Shown piece after piece: positions 8,665-18,581 of a stretch of 54,002 nt of DNA. The stretch comes from Methanolobus sp. (lineage in GTDB: Archaea > Halobacteriota > Methanosarcinia > Methanosarcinales > Methanosarcinaceae). Position 1 is the first letter of the stretch; each line of letters starts with the position of its first letter. The notes beneath the pieces are model-generated. The model saw nothing but the letters and a program-made list of their open reading frames with translations. It ran no database searches and was not told the origin of the DNA. A program made the position numbers and the translations under genes. Location of the stretch: positions 1 to 54,002 of the forward strand of contig NZ_JAUXNK010000052.1 of the NCBI RefSeq assembly GCF_030682845.1. Direction: 5' to 3'.

Positions 8665-10947
8665 TTAGTGAACTAAGAGTTTCCTTTTAGCAGGCAGATC
8701 TGAAATACATTCCATCTCGTCGTCACTGATCGATAATGAGGTCTCCGTATAATGGTCACATTTCCTGAACTTTGCCCAGAATACACTGCCGTTACCTGCA
8801 GGATTATCTTCCACGCCGACCTCTCCTTCCATGATCTCTGCTATCCTTTTAACTATTGCAAGCCCAAGACCGGTCCCTTTAACACCTTTCTTATGCACCC
8901 GCTTGAAACGCTCGAACACCTGCGCCTTGAGCTCATCAGGTATGCCTTCTCCCTGATCAGTGACCTCTACTTTCCACTGGTAATTGGAATCAATGACATC
9001 TATAATGATATCTGTGTCTTCAGGACTATACTTTATAGCATTTGAGATGAAATTGGCAAATATTTCCTCAACTATCGGATTAACGAGCGAATGATAAGTC
9101 CCTGAAGCTCTCATCTCCACGTTCATCTGTTTATCAACGAGTTTTTGGTCGAACTGTTCAACAACATTTCTCAGGATAGTTCCTATGTCCATAATTTCAA
9201 GCTGTATATTCTCTACGGATTCCAGTTTTGCGAATTTGGCTGCTGTCTCTATCATTTCTATGAGCTTATCGTTGTTGCGTTTAATCCCGTCCACAAGTAC
9301 TTTCTGTTTGTCGCTGGCTTCAGTCTCAAATAACAGGTCGGAATATCCTTTGATGTTGCCTGCCGGGTTGAGCAGGTCATGTCTCATGATATCCGTGAAC
9401 AGGTCCTTGAGTTCGTTGGATTTGCGAAGCTCTTCCTCAAACTGCTTCCTCTCACTGATATCCATGGTTGTGCCTGCAAGTCTTAACGGCTCACCGGAAC
9501 CATTACGTTCTACCAGTTTTCCACGGGCAAGTATCCACCTCCATGAAGCGTTCCTCTTGTCATGCATCCTGAATTCAGATTCAAAGGAAAGGATCTCGTT
9601 TTTGAGGTGGAGTCCGATGTTCTCCATGAAACAGGGCAGGTCGTCAGGATGCATTAGTTTTTTCCAAGAATCAAAGCTTGGTTTTATATCTCTGGGTTCA
9701 TAGCCCAGCATCTCAGCCCACCTGTCATTATAGATAAGCTCGTTGTTTTTGATGTTCCAGTCCCACATGCCAAGGTCTGCACCCTTGAGGGCAAGTTCCA
9801 CCCTCTCCTGTGTTCTGCGGAGTATTTCCTCAACTTCTTTGCGCTTTGTGATATCGCGTACTATTGCCAGTGCGTAGTTGTTATTTTCGTGGGTCGTGAA
9901 TGTGACGTTCATTTCCACAGGAGCAACTGTGTTGTTCTTTCTGATTATGGTCCTGTCAATATCGAGGAAGCGGTTCCCGCATATGTCTCGTATGTCATGT
10001 TCCCAGAAGCGGCCGCAGAATATGCGTTCAAGTTTTTCTTTCTCCATACCAAGGAACTCATCTCTTGAATAGCCTAATTCGCTGCAGGCTGTTTCATTAA
10101 CGTCGATGATAACTTCCAGGCAGGGATCTATCACAAATATAAAGTCGTTAGATTCATTGATAAGATTCTTAAAAAGGCTGAGATTCTCAAGGAATAACTT
10201 GTGTTGCAGGAACATTCCCGTGAGCTCTGAGAGAATCTTCAGAGCCGGTAGTTGTTGCTTGTAGCCCGTACCATCGAATGACGGATTCTCGATAGCTATA
10301 AACCCGACAACATTCCTGTCTATTTCAGTCGGGACTATTATCAGGGAACTCACGCCTCTTGAATGCATTATTTCCATTTCCCTTGATGCGGCCTTAGGCA
10401 ATGATGCGCTCTCCAGTAGCAGCGGGTATGCGTTGTTCCTTATCTGCTCCATCAGCCATGGGAAATTTGACTCGCTGAGATTCTCGAACACAGCTTTTCT
10501 TTCCTGCAGGTTTGAAGCAGCCCATTTGTGGTGGATATTCAATGAGTTCCTGTTCTTACCGAGCATGACCAGGTAGTTGTATTCGGAACCGCAGAACATG
10601 CCCGTTCTCTGCAGTGTCTCATCAATAGCCCTGTCTACATCTTTGGGAGCGATGAACAGCGATATCAGGGAGGTGAGTGAACTCTCCATCTCAGAGTTCT
10701 GTTCCATCAGTCCCTCAACCCTCTTTTTCTCCTCATTCAGGTTACTTATTTTATTCTCCAGTTCTTTGTTCATCTTATCTATACGCGCACTTGCATAGAT
10801 AATAGCCCCAAATGTTGTAGCAATGAGTGCGGAACTGAAGACCATGACCGTTCTTTCTCCAGGCATTATGAAAGGTGACAGCATGATGGCTCCCAGCACA
10901 CATACTATCAAAAGGAACACACTATTCACAAGATTTGGTATTTTCAT
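8665..10947 (-). CDS. Membrane-anchored GAF/PAS sensor histidine kinase
   Basis: This 760-residue protein has two N-terminal membrane helices (about 5-27 and 33-55), a short coiled coil and a GAF-like domain (about 90-245). Two PAS domains follow (about 258-375 and 385-505, each ending in a PAC-like DITKRK or DISERK). The kinase core has a histidine box MRHDLLNPAG with phospho-acceptor His523, N-box FISNAIKYSPE and G-boxes DQGEGIPDE and [10 protein letters not shown]. The H-box HDLLNP is the form common in methanogen kinases. No response regulator is adjacent, so the partner is unknown. The 170-nt gap to the AAA gene is a divergent promoter region. Confidence 0.93.
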   Translation of the reverse strand: MKIPNLVNSVFLLIVCVLGAIMLSPFIMPGERTVMVFSSALIATTFGAIIYASARIDKMNKELENKISNLNEEKKRVEGLMEQNSEMESSLTSLISLFIAPKDVDRAIDETLQRTGMFCGSEYNYLVMLGKNRNSLNIHHKWAASNLQERKAVFENLSESNFPWLMEQIRNNAYPLLLESASLPKAASREMEIMHSRGVSSLIIVPTEIDRNVVGFIAIENPSFDGTGYKQQLPALKILSELTGMFLQHKLFLENLSLFKNLINESNDFIFVIDPCLEVIIDVNETACSELGYSRDEFLGMEKEKLERIFCGRFWEHDIRDICGNRFLDIDRTIIRKNNTVAPVEMNVTFTTHENNNYALAIVRDITKRKEVEEILRRTQERVELALKGADLGMWDWNIKNNELIYNDRWAEMLGYEPRDIKPSFDSWKKLMHPDDLPCFMENIGLHLKNEILSFESEFRMHDKRNASWRWILARGKLVERNGSGEPLRLAGTTMDISERKQFEEELRKSNELKDLFTDIMRHDLLNPAGNIKGYSDLLFETEASDKQKVLVDGIKRNNDKLIEMIETAAKFAKLESVENIQLEIMDIGTILRNVVEQFDQKLVDKQMNVEMRASGTYHSLVNPIVEEIFANFISNAIKYSPEDTDIIIDVIDSNYQWKVEVTDQGEGIPDELKAQVFERFKRVHKKGVKGTGLGLAIVKRIAEIMEGEVGVEDNPAGNGSVFWAKFRKCDHYTETSLSISDDEMECISDLPAKRKLLVH

Positions 10948-11117
10948 GTCTTGTTGCCCCGGAGGATATGCTGAAGAAAACTATTGTATATACTATTCTC
11001 TTTTATTATATTTAGTTATTAGTAATATGTGCCTTGTATATTCCGCATGGTCGAAAGGTTTAAGGGTTAATTTTAACTATTTAGCAAATTCAAATTACAT
11101 ATATAGCGCAGAAAGAG

Positions 11118-12245
11118 ATGGTATTCATAGTAAGGACTGTTCAGAAAACCAACCCTATAGTAAACAGGGACATTGTAGCGGAACCTGTGGAAAGCACAGC
11201 GGAGTACCTGGTTCTTGAGCCTGCGGGCTATCCGATGACCAGCATCCTGGAAGAGTATCCTGAAATAGAGGATTCCGGGCTATTCGAGCATTATGCCAGG
11301 GAGCAATGGAAAGGTGTCACCGCTACCAAAGGTGATTATCTATTCGATAAGCGCATGTACCCTGATTTTGCATATAAGGTGAAGGAAGTTGAACCGCCGG
11401 AGTCTGTCATTGGCCCTAATACCAGCATTATAGTGCGTGATATGGTGGATAGTACCGTTCCGAAGATCGAATTCAGAAGCAAGGTCAGTTTTGATGATGT
11501 AATAGGACAGTTCAGCGCACGCCAGAAGTGCAGGCTCATCGAGCGTTTTCTTGAGGAGCCGGAGAAGTTTGGTAAATGGGCTCCCCGGAACATACTTTTC
11601 TATGGTCCGTCAGGGACCGGCAAGACCATGTTCGCCAAGGCTATTGCAAATAAGGCACAGGTACCCATAATCCCTGTGAAGGCAACCGAGCTTATAGGTG
11701 AATTTGTAGGTGAGGGGGCCCGCCAGATACATCAGCTCTACGAGCGGGCGCAGGAAATGGCACCATGCATAATTTTTATAGATGAACTGGATGCCATCGC
11801 CCTTGACCGGAGAAATCAGGAGCTGCGTGGCGATGTGGCAGAGATAGTAAACGCCTTGCTTACTGAAATGGATGGGATCGTGGAGCGCCCGGGCATCTGC
11901 ACCATAGGGGCCACTAACAGGACAGATACGCTTGACCCTGCTGTGCGCAGCAGGTTTGAGGAAGAGATAGAATTCATACTGCCTAATGAGCAGGAACGTT
12001 ATCAGATACTGGAATCCAACATCGGTACCTTCCCTCTTGAAGTTGCCGACGTCGATCTGGGCTCCCTTGCTAAAATGACGGAAGGTCTTTCAGGACGTGA
12101 CCTTGTTGAGAAAGTTCTTAAAACCGCTCTGCATCGAGCTATTATCGATGACAGGGACAGTATTACCCAGGAAGATTTCGAGAATTCTATCAAGAAGATC
12201 AAGAGAGTTAATGAGGCCCTGAACCCTGAGAAGATGTACATTTAG
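11118..12245 (+). CDS. AAA+ ATPase, COG1223 family
   Basis: This 375-residue protein has one AAA module: Walker A GPSGTGKT (163-170), Walker B IIFIDELD (218-225), sensor-1 GATNRTD (Asn267) and arginine-finger candidates R277/R279 in DPAVRSRFEE. The roughly 120-residue N-terminus lacks a coiled coil and is unlike PAN or CDC48 N-domains. COG1223 proteins are widespread in methanogens and described only as predicted ATPases; a protein-remodelling role is inference. The next gene begins 38 nt downstream and may be co-transcribed. Confidence 0.9.
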   Translation: MVFIVRTVQKTNPIVNRDIVAEPVESTAEYLVLEPAGYPMTSILEEYPEIEDSGLFEHYAREQWKGVTATKGDYLFDKRMYPDFAYKVKEVEPPESVIGPNTSIIVRDMVDSTVPKIEFRSKVSFDDVIGQFSARQKCRLIERFLEEPEKFGKWAPRNILFYGPSGTGKTMFAKAIANKAQVPIIPVKATELIGEFVGEGARQIHQLYERAQEMAPCIIFIDELDAIALDRRNQELRGDVAEIVNALLTEMDGIVERPGICTIGATNRTDTLDPAVRSRFEEEIEFILPNEQERYQILESNIGTFPLEVADVDLGSLAKMTEGLSGRDLVEKVLKTALHRAIIDDRDSITQEDFENSIKKIKRVNEALNPEKMYI

Positions 12246-12283
12246 GGTCATCTTTTTAAATTTAGCTTCTATATCGTGTTTCC

Positions 12284-12550
12284 ATGACAGAGGTAAATGA
12301 ATCCGACAGGTTTGAATGCGTTATCGTAAACGTCTTTGATAAGGGCACATGGAAGGGTGTGGTCGTAGAAGAAGTCAGGTCCGGAGGGCGCGTCTATTTT
12401 GGAAGGACAAAATCTGAGGGCTTTGATCACCAGCCTGGTGATAGTTTGTATCTTGGCATCAAGCCCCTGACAAATCCGGTCGAGGACCGCACCATGGAAA
12501 TCATCCTGTATGATGCCGATGACAGGAAGCTGGACTGGACCTATCTCTGA
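12284..12550 (+). CDS. Conserved hypothetical small protein
   Basis: This 88-residue acidic protein begins MTEVNESDRFECVIVNVFDK. The predicted pattern is mostly beta (VVVEEVRSGGRVYFGRTKSE; PGDSLYLGIKPL), suggesting a small barrel. I do not recognise a characterised family. It is placed 38 nt after the AAA ATPase in the same direction and converges on rnz. It contains no membrane segment and no Cys cluster beyond one Cys near residue 12. Being real is supported by the clean start after a T-rich stretch and by a coherent charged composition. Confidence 0.7.
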   Translation: MTEVNESDRFECVIVNVFDKGTWKGVVVEEVRSGGRVYFGRTKSEGFDHQPGDSLYLGIKPLTNPVEDRTMEIILYDADDRKLDWTYL

Positions 12551-12614
12551 GTCCCTCCTCTTTTCATCTTCCTTTTTCTTTAACTGAACAAGAGCCATCA
12601 CTTAATAACTATCG

Positions 12615-13532
12615 TTATATTTCCCTGAACAACACTTCGGTTTCCATAAGGTCCTCTGCTACTGTGACATTCTCAAAGACCATTTTTGCCTCTTTAAGCA
12701 GGGGCTCCGTATTATCGGAATACCTGGAACTGATGTGCGTCAGTATGAGCTTTGATACGTTTGCTTCTTTCGCGAGGAGTGCTGCTTCTTCAGCGGTTGA
12801 ATGCATTGATTCCTTTGCCCATTCCTGCTGGTCATTTGCAAGTGTGGAATCATGGATAAGCAGGTCTGCACCGCGGCTTGCTTCCAGTATTGACTGGCAT
12901 GGCCTTGTATCTCCGCTGTATACGATCTTCCTGCCAGGGCGTGGATCTCCGACAACTTCTTGTGATGTGATGATCTTTCCGTTGATTTCAACAGTCTCCC
13001 CCTTGTGGAGTTTTGAGAACAGGGGTCCGGGCGGGACTCCAAGCTCAATGGCTTTATCACGATTGAACCGGCCGATACGCTCGTCCTCTATGAGCGCGTA
13101 TCCTATGCTGGGAACACTGTGCTGTGTCCTGATGGCATGGATGGAATAGCCGTCCCTTTTAATGATATCTCCTGGCTCCAGGTCAACTGCATCTATCTCA
13201 AAGCGTAGCTTGTAATAACCCAGAGCGCTGAGTATCCTTGCGAACTCATGCACATGGTGGGGCCCGTATATCCTGAGGGGCTCTGTCCTCCCGTGAAAGG
13301 ACATTGTCTGTATCAGTCCCGGTATCCCAAGTATATGGTCTGCATGGAAGTGAGTGATGAAAATAGAGCTCAGTGCTTTCATGCCTGTCTTTGCCCGCAT
13401 CATCTGCTGCTGAGCTCCCTCTCCGCAGTCAAACAGCATGAGCTCACCTTCACGGTTTATCATGATGGCTGAGGGGTTACGTTCGGGTGTGGGCAGGGAG
13501 CCACCGGTGCCAAGGAAAGTTACACGAAGCAT
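12615..13532 (-). CDS. rnz: Ribonuclease Z (tRNA 3' endonuclease)
   Basis: This 305-residue metallo-beta-lactamase protein begins MLRVTFLGTGGSLPTPERNP and has the zinc motif THFHADH (His61, His63, Asp65, His66). Downstream metal ligands lie in KIVYSGDTRPC and LTHISSRYS. RNase Z cuts tRNA precursors after the discriminator base, matching the lack of encoded CCA in tRNA-Ile and tRNA-Ala here. The length is that of short-form archaeal and bacterial enzymes. It is divergent from rps8e across a 227-nt gap. Confidence 0.96.
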   Translation of the reverse strand: MLRVTFLGTGGSLPTPERNPSAIMINREGELMLFDCGEGAQQQMMRAKTGMKALSSIFITHFHADHILGIPGLIQTMSFHGRTEPLRIYGPHHVHEFARILSALGYYKLRFEIDAVDLEPGDIIKRDGYSIHAIRTQHSVPSIGYALIEDERIGRFNRDKAIELGVPPGPLFSKLHKGETVEINGKIITSQEVVGDPRPGRKIVYSGDTRPCQSILEASRGADLLIHDSTLANDQQEWAKESMHSTAEEAALLAKEANVSKLILTHISSRYSDNTEPLLKEAKMVFENVTVAEDLMETEVLFREI

Positions 13533-13759
13533 GTACCTTTATTAAGTGCTATAGTTATTTATGAATTGCTTCTCATGATCATCAAACTGAACTGAGCATG
13601 AATCTCTGTTGTTCTCTTCCTTAAGTACTATTCCTTGCAGATGTTCCTCGCCATTCGAAAAGTTCATATAGAATCTTATTATTAATGATACGTCCATAAG
13701 TCATATTTTGACTATTGAATCACAATCAATTTCTCATACATTTATCCAGAGGATATATC

Positions 13760-14134
13760 ATGAAATGGCAAGGCAGATCCAGAAGAAGCTATACAGGTGC
13801 CAAGATTAAGGCATTCCGCAGCAAGAGAAAGCACGAATTAGGACGCGAATCAGCTGACACCCGCATAGCTGTGACCAAGAGAAAGAACGTTTCAACTACC
13901 GGCGGTAACAGAAAGGTAAGACTCATGCAGTGCGATGTCGTGAATGTCACCGACGCACAGGGCAGGACCCAGAAGACAACCATGACCACTGTGATTGGAA
14001 ATACCGCAAACGAACACTACGTCAGGCGTAACATCCTCACAAGAGGCTCAGTCGTTAAGACTGCTCTTGGTAATGCAAAGGTCACAAGCCGTCCCGGACA
14101 GGACGGAGTTGTCAACGCAGTACTGATCGAATAA
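13760..14134 (+). CDS. rps8e: 30S ribosomal protein S8e
   Basis: The 124-residue protein begins [20 protein letters not shown] and contains the S8e core ([33 protein letters not shown]). The ATG at 13760 is chosen because a GAGGA site lies about 7 nt upstream and homologues start MKWQGRS. A longer in-frame reading from a TTG at 13715 would add 15 unlikely residues. A T-rich tract (about 14143-14156) after the stop is a plausible archaeal terminator. Confidence 0.97.
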   Translation: MKWQGRSRRSYTGAKIKAFRSKRKHELGRESADTRIAVTKRKNVSTTGGNRKVRLMQCDVVNVTDAQGRTQKTTMTTVIGNTANEHYVRRNILTRGSVVKTALGNAKVTSRPGQDGVVNAVLIE

Positions 14135-14164
14135 ACATAAACTTTTATTTTTTGTTCTGTTGCG

Positions 14165-14671
14165 ATGGGGTTTTTCCATATGGATGAAAATACACGTCAT
14201 ATACTCGAATGCCTGGAAGAGGATGCAAGGATGACATCTGAGCAGATAGCAGCCCTTACGGATCTTTCTACTGAAGAGGTAAGCAACAGAATTAAAGAAA
14301 TGGAAAACAACGGCGTCATCCGCAAGTACAAAACAGTAGTTGACTGGGATCTTGCGGGTGATGAGAACGTGTACGCAATCATCGAGCTCAAGGTAAGCCT
14401 GGAGCGCAGGCTTGGTTATCAGGCACTCGTGGAACGTCTCTACAAGTTCCCGGAAGTGCGCTCGGTCAGGTTGCTTTCAGGGCAGTATGACCTGTCTCTT
14501 ACAGTGGGCGGGCGTTCTATGAAAGAAGTCGCTTTCTTTGTAGCGGAGAAGATATCCACTCTTGACCAGGTACAGCACACTACGACTCATTTCGTGCTCA
14601 AGACCTACAAGGAGGACGGGATTATCCTCTATGAAGAGGATCGTGTCGCACGTTTGATTGTAACGCCTTAA
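14165..14671 (+). CDS. Lrp/AsnC-family transcriptional regulator
   Basis: The protein has 168 residues, or 163 if it starts at the second ATG (14180, MDENTRHILECLEEDARM), which matches relatives better. It has an N-terminal AsnC-type helix-turn-helix (about 10-60) followed by an RAM/AsnC ligand-binding domain (about 75-150). It lies 39 nt upstream of an aminotransferase gene in the same direction, a common pairing in methanogens, so regulation of that gene or of amino-acid metabolism is likely. The effector cannot be read from the sequence. Confidence 0.92.
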   Translation: MGFFHMDENTRHILECLEEDARMTSEQIAALTDLSTEEVSNRIKEMENNGVIRKYKTVVDWDLAGDENVYAIIELKVSLERRLGYQALVERLYKFPEVRSVRLLSGQYDLSLTVGGRSMKEVAFFVAEKISTLDQVQHTTTHFVLKTYKEDGIILYEEDRVARLIVTP

Positions 14672-14710
14672 AACTTTTAATAATACTATAGTCTGCAGGA
14701 AGTAATCCTA

Positions 14711-15886
14711 ATGAGAAAAGCATGCCGTCCCTCCCGGTTTGTTGCGGATGTAATGAAGAAGGTTCCTCCCTCCGGTATACGCCGCTATTTTGATCTTGCA
14801 TCAGAGATAGATGACGTTATATCACTTGGTGTGGGTGAGCCGGATTTCGTAACTCCGTGGCATATCAGGGAAGCATGCATCCATTCTCTCGAGTGCGGAG
14901 AGACTTCCTATACTTCCAATTATGGCCTCCTGGAACTTCGTGAAGAATTATCCCGGTTCTTTTCTGATAAATATGGTACTTCGTATAATCCGAATTCGGA
15001 GATCCTTGTAACTTCAGGCGTAAGCGAGGCACTGGATCTGGCCATACGCGCAATCACTAATCCGGGCGACGAGATACTGATCCCTCAACCCTCCTATGTT
15101 GCATATACTCCCTCAGTGATGTTTGCAGGAGGAGTGCCTTCCCCGGTGGACACCTGCCTGGAGAACGAGTTCAAACTGCATGCTGAAGATCTTGAGGCTG
15201 CTATCACTGATAAGACAAAGGCTTTGATTCTCAATTACCCCAACAACCCCACGGGTGCTACCATGGGCAGAAAAGACTTTGAGGCCATTGCCGATGTGGT
15301 TTCAGAGCATGACATCATGGTGATTTCCGATGAGGTCTATGACTGCCTCACCTACCATGGAAAGCATACCTGTTTTGCTTCACTTGATGGTATGCGTGAC
15401 AGGACGATCCTTCTCAATGGCTTTTCAAAGGCCTATGCAATGACTGGTTTCAGGATGGCCTATGCCATGGCGCCCCGTGAAGTGATCTCTTCCATGATGC
15501 TTATACACCAGTACTCCATGTTGTGCGCCCCTATCATGGGCCAGATAGGCGCTATAGAAGCCCTGCGCAACGGCACACATGAAATGGAGCGCATGGTTCG
15601 TGATTATGACCGCCGCCGCCACCTTATCGTAAACGGCCTCAACAAGATTGGTCTTGAGTGTTTCGAGCCAAGCGGGGCATTCTATGCTTTCCCGTCCGTG
15701 CAGAACACCGGGCTGACCTCAGAAGAGTTCGCTGAAAAGCTCCTCTTTGAACAGAAAGTGGTCACAATCCCTGGCAATGTCTTTGGTAAAGCCGGAGATG
15801 GCTTTTTGCGTTGTTCCTATGCAACTTCCAGGGAAGAGATAGAGGAAGCCCTGGCAAGGATAGGATCATTTGTGGATGGACTGTGA
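14711..15886 (+). CDS. PLP-dependent class I/II aminotransferase
   Basis: This 391-residue fold-type I aminotransferase has SLGVGEPDF at the N-terminus, NYPNNPTGA for cofactor binding, ISDEVYDCLTYHG, and the PLP-lysine segment NGFSKAYAMTGFRMAY. It resembles archaeal aspartate/aromatic aminotransferases; the exact amino donor cannot be decided from sequence. An AGGAAG site lies about 7 nt before the ATG. It follows the Lrp-type regulator by 39 nt and is probably co-transcribed with it. The 274-nt region after it is AT-rich and holds no gene. Confidence 0.94.
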   Translation: MRKACRPSRFVADVMKKVPPSGIRRYFDLASEIDDVISLGVGEPDFVTPWHIREACIHSLECGETSYTSNYGLLELREELSRFFSDKYGTSYNPNSEILVTSGVSEALDLAIRAITNPGDEILIPQPSYVAYTPSVMFAGGVPSPVDTCLENEFKLHAEDLEAAITDKTKALILNYPNNPTGATMGRKDFEAIADVVSEHDIMVISDEVYDCLTYHGKHTCFASLDGMRDRTILLNGFSKAYAMTGFRMAYAMAPREVISSMMLIHQYSMLCAPIMGQIGAIEALRNGTHEMERMVRDYDRRRHLIVNGLNKIGLECFEPSGAFYAFPSVQNTGLTSEEFAEKLLFEQKVVTIPGNVFGKAGDGFLRCSYATSREEIEEALARIGSFVDGL

Positions 15887-16160
15887 TCTTCCACTCAACT
15901 GTAATATGGTTCAATAGCAAGTGTTGAACGTATTCTAAAAACTCATTTTTGTCTTAATTAGTGAATATTTTGTCATATATCGGAGCACAAGAACTTTCTA
16001 TTTTCTGCAACAATATATTTTTATATGATGGCGCTCACCTTAAAAAGGTCAAATGTGTAACTCATTGTCTTGCATGAATATACATATGATCATATTCTAT
16101 ATTCGCATAATTACAACATCCGTATGCAGTTAATTATTTAAAGCAGTTTGGCTGAAAAAC

Positions 16161-18581
16161 ATGGTTGATATACTATTCCTCAATTGTGGTCCGGAATGTC
16201 CTACCGAAATCATGGGAAGGCTTGTTGATAATGGTTATTCTGCATCTCTGCTGTCTCTGTCCAGCACAGATGCATCAAAAGCAATTGCCACGCAAAAGCC
16301 CGATATTATAATTTGTTCCTGTATAAATGGAACTTCAGATGCTGTCTTAGGTCGTATCGAAGAGGTTCTGCATGAAATCCCTGCTGCTGTGCTGTTTATT
16401 ATTGCAGGATCTGATGAACGTTTTTTTGCATGGCTTGGCACGAAGCGTCTCACAAATTACATTAAAGAGCCATTCACAGGCAGTGAACTATCCCATGCGA
16501 TCAATCTTCTTATGAGATCTCATGATGCAGAACTTGCTTTAAGGGTGCAGGAGAGCAATTATCAGGGCCAGGTCGATAACTCCTCAAGCAGGTTCTCCCG
16601 GCATGAGGACGTAGCTCACGATGCAATCCTAAAGAGTGTTACAGAGGAATCTCTGAAGGAGGTTGAGGAGAGATTCCGTATGATCACAGAGAACATCGAT
16701 GATGTCATCTGGACAATGGACAGGGAAGGAAATTTCCTTTATGTGAGTCCTTCCCAAACAAAACTGACCGGATATTCTCCGCAAGAGGCAATGCAAAAAC
16801 CCTTGAGGGATAAGTTAACTTTTCAATCATTCCAAAAGGTAAATGACAAAATAAATGTGTTCTTTGCAGATATGCAACAGGGTATCATGTCTTATTCCGC
16901 GAGTATGCTGGAGCTGGAGCAATACCGAAAAGATGGCTCTACTGTGTGGATAGATGTGAATGTATCTCCTATTTTTGATGATGCAGGAAATTTTCAATTC
17001 TTCCTGGGGGTTTCTCGCAACATTAGCGAGCGTAAGCAGTTTGAGGCTGAACTGAAGAAACAAAAGCATGTGCTTGGAACCATATTCGAACATGCGCCTT
17101 TCGCCATGCTGCTGGTCAATAGTGAAGGCAGGGTTGAGAGCATTAATCATGCAGGTGTTGAAGCAGTAGGAAAACAAAAGGAAGACATTCTGGGCTCACT
17201 TGGAGGTGCCGCCTTCTCATGTGTAAACTCATTTAAGGAGGGGGGATGTGGTGCAAGTGAGGGGTGTACCGATTGTGCTGTCAGGAATACGTTCACAGAA
17301 ACCTTCAATACGGGGAGGGTTTTCCACAAGGTCGAAGGCAATCTCAATATTGCCATGGATGGTGAGATATCCACGCGTCATCTGTTGATATCCACTGCGC
17401 GCATTGGTTTGAATGGCGACACCAATGTAATGTTAAGCCTGGATGATATTACTGAGAGCAAGAAGGCGCAGATGGTCCTGCAGGAAAGTAAGGAGCGCCT
17501 GGCAATATTATATGAGAACATGCCTGGCGGGACGCTTATAATAGGTCAGGATTATGTGATAGAGGATGTAAATTCCCGGACATGTGAGCTCACAGGCTAT
17601 AAGCGAGAAGAACTTATAGGGCAACTTTGCGATATATTATGTCCCAAGGGTTCTTATTCAAAGAAATGTCCTATCTGGGAAGAAGGCATGGGATGCTTCC
17701 AGGGGATGGACACTACTATCAAGTGCAGTGACGGCAGAAGAAATCCTATCATTAAGAACGCAACAAAAATATCAATTGAAGGAAAGACTTACATTCTTGA
17801 GAATTTCCAGGACATTTCCGGACAGAAAGAGGCTGAAGAAGCGCTGAACAGTGCGAAGATGGCTGCTGAAACAGCCAGCAAGATAAAAAGTGAATTCCTT
17901 GCCAGTATGAGCCATGAACTCAGGACCCCGCTCAATGCGGTCATCGGCTACTCAGATATGCTGCTTGAGGGGGCATTTGGGGAAATTAATGGCCAACAAG
18001 GGCGGTCCCTTGGGCACATACTGGCTGGCGGGAAGCACCTTCTGGAAGTTATCAATGACATTCTTGACCTCTCAAAAGTAGAATCCGGAAAGATGGAGCT
18101 ACATTGTGAGGATTTCTATGTCCATGATTTGCTAAGGAATGTGGGAAACATCGTCTCCTTGCTGGCAAAAAAGAAAAACATCTCTTTCTCGATCTCTGTC
18201 CAGCCGGAATCTCTCTGTGTGAATGCGGACAAAGTGCGCATGAAACAGATATTATATAATCTTGTCAGCAATGCAATAAAATTCACACCGGAAGATGGGT
18301 ATGTGCGCATAGATGCATGCGAAAGGGATGGCATGCTGGAACTTTCTGTGAGTGACAATGGAATTGGCATCTCGGAAGATGACCAGAATAACCTGTTCGT
18401 GCCTTTTTCCCAGATATATTCAGATACATCCCGGCACTACGATGGAACAGGGCTCGGACTTTCTCTTGTAAAGAAGTTTGTTGAAATGCATGATGGCGAT
18501 ATTACCTTTGAGAGTGAAACTGGAAAAGGCACTACATTCACTATCAGGATCCCTTTGAAAAGGCAACCTTCAGTGATATGA
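16161..18581 (+). CDS. Soluble PAS histidine kinase with pseudo-receiver and Cys-rich PAS domains
   Basis: This 806-residue protein begins with a receiver-like domain (1-120) that lacks the phospho-acceptor Asp (KPDIIICSCINGTSD), so it is a pseudo-receiver. Three PAS domains follow, at about 170-290, 295-430 and 440-555. The second holds a Cys cluster (C353 to C374, including GCGASEGCTDCAVRN); the third holds CPKGSYSKKCPIWEEGMGC (about 495-513). The core has SMSHELRTPLN with phospho-acceptor His585, N-box NLVSNAIKFTPED and G-box DGTGLGLSLVKK. There is no membrane helix. Its stop overlaps the next start (ATGATG at 18578), implying translational coupling with a solute-binding fragment. Confidence 0.93.
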   Translation: MVDILFLNCGPECPTEIMGRLVDNGYSASLLSLSSTDASKAIATQKPDIIICSCINGTSDAVLGRIEEVLHEIPAAVLFIIAGSDERFFAWLGTKRLTNYIKEPFTGSELSHAINLLMRSHDAELALRVQESNYQGQVDNSSSRFSRHEDVAHDAILKSVTEESLKEVEERFRMITENIDDVIWTMDREGNFLYVSPSQTKLTGYSPQEAMQKPLRDKLTFQSFQKVNDKINVFFADMQQGIMSYSASMLELEQYRKDGSTVWIDVNVSPIFDDAGNFQFFLGVSRNISERKQFEAELKKQKHVLGTIFEHAPFAMLLVNSEGRVESINHAGVEAVGKQKEDILGSLGGAAFSCVNSFKEGGCGASEGCTDCAVRNTFTETFNTGRVFHKVEGNLNIAMDGEISTRHLLISTARIGLNGDTNVMLSLDDITESKKAQMVLQESKERLAILYENMPGGTLIIGQDYVIEDVNSRTCELTGYKREELIGQLCDILCPKGSYSKKCPIWEEGMGCFQGMDTTIKCSDGRRNPIIKNATKISIEGKTYILENFQDISGQKEAEEALNSAKMAAETASKIKSEFLASMSHELRTPLNAVIGYSDMLLEGAFGEINGQQGRSLGHILAGGKHLLEVINDILDLSKVESGKMELHCEDFYVHDLLRNVGNIVSLLAKKKNISFSISVQPESLCVNADKVRMKQILYNLVSNAIKFTPEDGYVRIDACERDGMLELSVSDNGIGISEDDQNNLFVPFSQIYSDTSRHYDGTGLGLSLVKKFVEMHDGDITFESETGKGTTFTIRIPLKRQPSVI

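Noticed and set aside
13715-13759. Longer S8e start at TTG 13715
   Set aside because: The internal ATG has a GAGGA site and the conserved family start.
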